This document shows positions 62,200 through 64,000 of a stretch of DNA of 64,000 nucleotides, piece by piece (position 1 is the stretch's first letter; every line of letters begins with the position of its first letter). The position numbers were made by a program, and so were the translations under genes. This stretch comes from Loxodes magnus (Eukaryota > Ciliophora > Karyorelictea > Loxodida > Loxodidae): assembly GCA_946699065.1 (NCBI GenBank), contig CAMPDV010000009.1, positions 1,302,001 to 1,366,000 on the forward strand, in the 5' to 3' direction. The notes beneath the pieces were generated by a model. The model was not told the origin of the DNA and made no database searches. It saw only the letters and a program-made list of their open reading frames with translations.

Positions 62200-63606
62200 A
62201 TGAAGCTTAGATTCTACTTTCTACTTTATATAATTGTGCTCTTGTAATCCAAAACTTTAGGTATTTCTATAGATGATTATGGAGCTGTTGAATCTGATAA
62301 TTCTATAGAATCCGCCTTAAAGAACTCTGAAGCAATTTAAAATGCATTTAAAGCAATTAATTAATTGGAAAACGAAGAAAGAGTAGTAACAATTCCTGAA
62401 GGTAAAACTTACTATTTTTTCCCAACTTTAATTCAAAACACTCAAAACTTCACTTTTCAGATTGATGGAAAATTAATAGTTCCTGATAATTCAATAGATG
62501 TATATCCCAAAAGTGAAAGTGGCTACTAGCATGCTCTAATAATATAAAATTGCTAGAATTTTAAAATAACTGGATATGGTCAAATCGACGGACAAGGATA
62601 TGATTGGTGGTGGGCCACACTGACAACAAAAGTTGGTAACGATAGACCACATCTGATTTACATTGAATAGTCGTAATCTTTTATTATTGAAAATATAAGA
62701 GTTAGGAACTCCCCCTTTTATCACATTGTATTATATGACGCAACTAATATTGTCATAAGAGGAATTGATATAAAAGTAGATGTGAAAGGATAGTAAGACT
62801 TAATATCTAAGTATAAATAAATGAAAAATGAAGAAACTTCTTTTATCGATAAAGTTATCAACTGGCTCCATCCATTGCCAATGTTTCCTTTTAACACTGA
62901 TGGAATCGATCCTTGGGCATCTAATATTCATATTTACAATGTTTCTATTGAAAACTTTGATGATGCAGTTGCTGTAAAACCTTCAAATGGTGGCTTTAAA
63001 ATTTCAAAATGCTCTGAAAATATCTTAGTTGAAAACTCTAGAGTCAAGTATGGCTTTGGAATGACTATTGGTTCAGTTCCACCTCACGAAAATTTTGCAT
63101 GTGTGAGAAATGTTACATTTAGAAATATTTAATTCGAAAAGCCAATTAAAGCTATTTATGTAAAAACTAATCCAGGCGATACTGGAAGTGGAATTATTGA
63201 AAAAATTACTTATGAAAATATTACTATATATCAACCTATTTGGTGGGGTATTTATATAGGACCTCAGCAATAAAAATAGCCAGATGGATATGGACCAGGT
63301 TGTATGCTTTATCCACTTAATAAAGACTGTCCAACTTAACCAAGAGTTCCGATAAAAGATATTACTTTAAAGAATGTTACTTCGGTGGGAGGTTGGTTTA
63401 GCCCTGGAATTTTAAGATGCAATGAAACTGCACCTTGCACAGGATGGGTTTTTGAAGATGTAAAAGTTTAAGGATGGGCAAGTTCTTGGGGATGGTATTG
63501 CGAAAATATTTACGGTGTTGCGAAAAATGTATATCCAGATCCTGGTTGCTTTAAACAATAGGAAGTTGAATAGCCAAAAGGAATTTTATACAAAAAGCAT
63601 GGATGA
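62200..63606 (+). CDS. Secreted glycoside hydrolase family 28 (polygalacturonase-like)
   Basis: 468 residues, single exon, ATG 62200 to TGA 63604-63606. A signal peptide (MKLRFYFLLYIIVLL) leads to a right-handed beta-helix: GQIDGQGYDWWW, RNSPFYHIVL, then NTDGIDPWASNIHIYN and FDDAVAVKP, giving the NTD and DD catalytic Asp motifs. The third GH28 motif, usually GHG, reads GFGMTIGS, so the conserved His is Phe. The fourth, usually RIK, is replaced by AIYVKTNPG. The enzyme probably cleaves a pectin-like or related uronic-acid polysaccharide, as prey or plant matter, but the changed motifs leave specificity open. All Trp codons (a dozen or so) are TGG, with no internal TGA, unlike most genes in the window. 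Confidence 0.92.
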
Positions 63607-64000
63607 AACTTGAACTTAGATAATTAATATCTACTATACTATTAAAATGATTAAACAAATATAATTGTTTCCTAAGCAAAAGAATTTAAATCTATAAATC
63701 TTTTAAATTTAAAACTTTTATCTAAAAATAAGATATTTAATTATGGAAGAGTTAATAGCTAGTTTTATTTATTCCTAATTTATTTTTATCTTATTTTAAT
63801 TATTAAAAATAACCATTTTGCTTAAATCTTAGCATTTAGCTTTATTAATTGCAAATCCCCTTGCTTAATTTTTCCAAAATAATATATAATTAAAATAAAA
63901 AGAAAGCATTAAATAATTGATTATTAAACTTAAATTTTCTTAATTATAAATATGAATATAGTAAAAAGAAGTAAAGTTATATAGAATAAAAATTAAAAGC
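63607..64000. other. AT-rich 3' flank to window end
   Basis: No TGA occurs in the GH28 frame after its stop. Nothing coding recognised. Confidence 0.5.

Overview
The window looks like macronuclear-type DNA from a ciliate that uses the karyorelict nuclear code (Loxodes-like; this is inference from the code, not a species identification). It is very AT-rich, and conventional ORF calling breaks down because TAA and TAG are read as Gln throughout. TGA is read as Trp inside genes and as the only evident stop at gene ends. Conserved Trp positions fix this: TVP23 (14269-14271), MEMO1 (20064-20066), PP2C (30601-30603), aldo/keto reductase (35720-35722), inositol 5-phosphatase (38916-38918), AGC kinase (43777-43779) and DNAAF3 (58533-58535) all have TGA where the family has Trp. 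Thirteen GT-AG introns of only 16-26 nt are supported by protein-family continuity.

Layout. 1-11.9 kb: a partial basic protein (-), a four-TM protein (-), a Gln-rich protein with a C-terminal membrane segment (+), a 1304-residue acidic protein built of nine repeats (-), and a degenerate MAP3K-like kinase (-). 13.8-31.9 kb: TVP23 (-), a protein with a RING-like finger at each end (+), MEMO1 (-), a large two-pore-type cation channel with EF-hands (-), a COPI-associated-type membrane protein (+), an uncharacterised three-exon gene (-) and a PP2C phosphatase (-). 32.9-44 kb: ATG8-like (-), DHHC palmitoyltransferase (-), aldo/keto reductase (+), a synaptojanin-like SAC/5-phosphatase (-), a coiled-coil protein (+) and an AGC kinase (-). 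45-64 kb: a 1367-residue Cys-rich, probably GPI-anchored surface protein of four modules (+), a TKL kinase with a Kelch-like tail (-), mitochondrial processing peptidase beta (+), the dynein assembly factor DNAAF3 (+), a ubiquitin-like/PHR protein (-) and a GH28 glycosidase (+).

The genes do not form operons. They are single eukaryotic units separated by 0.3-2.7 kb of extremely AT-rich spacer in which I see no RNA genes. Shared themes are membrane traffic and phosphoinositide signalling (TVP23, COPI-type, DHHC, ATG8, synaptojanin, two-pore channel), signalling (three kinases, PP2C) and motile cilia (DNAAF3). DNAAF3 fits a ciliated cell. All frames were translated by hand, so exact ends of weaker genes are approximate; this is stated entry by entry.
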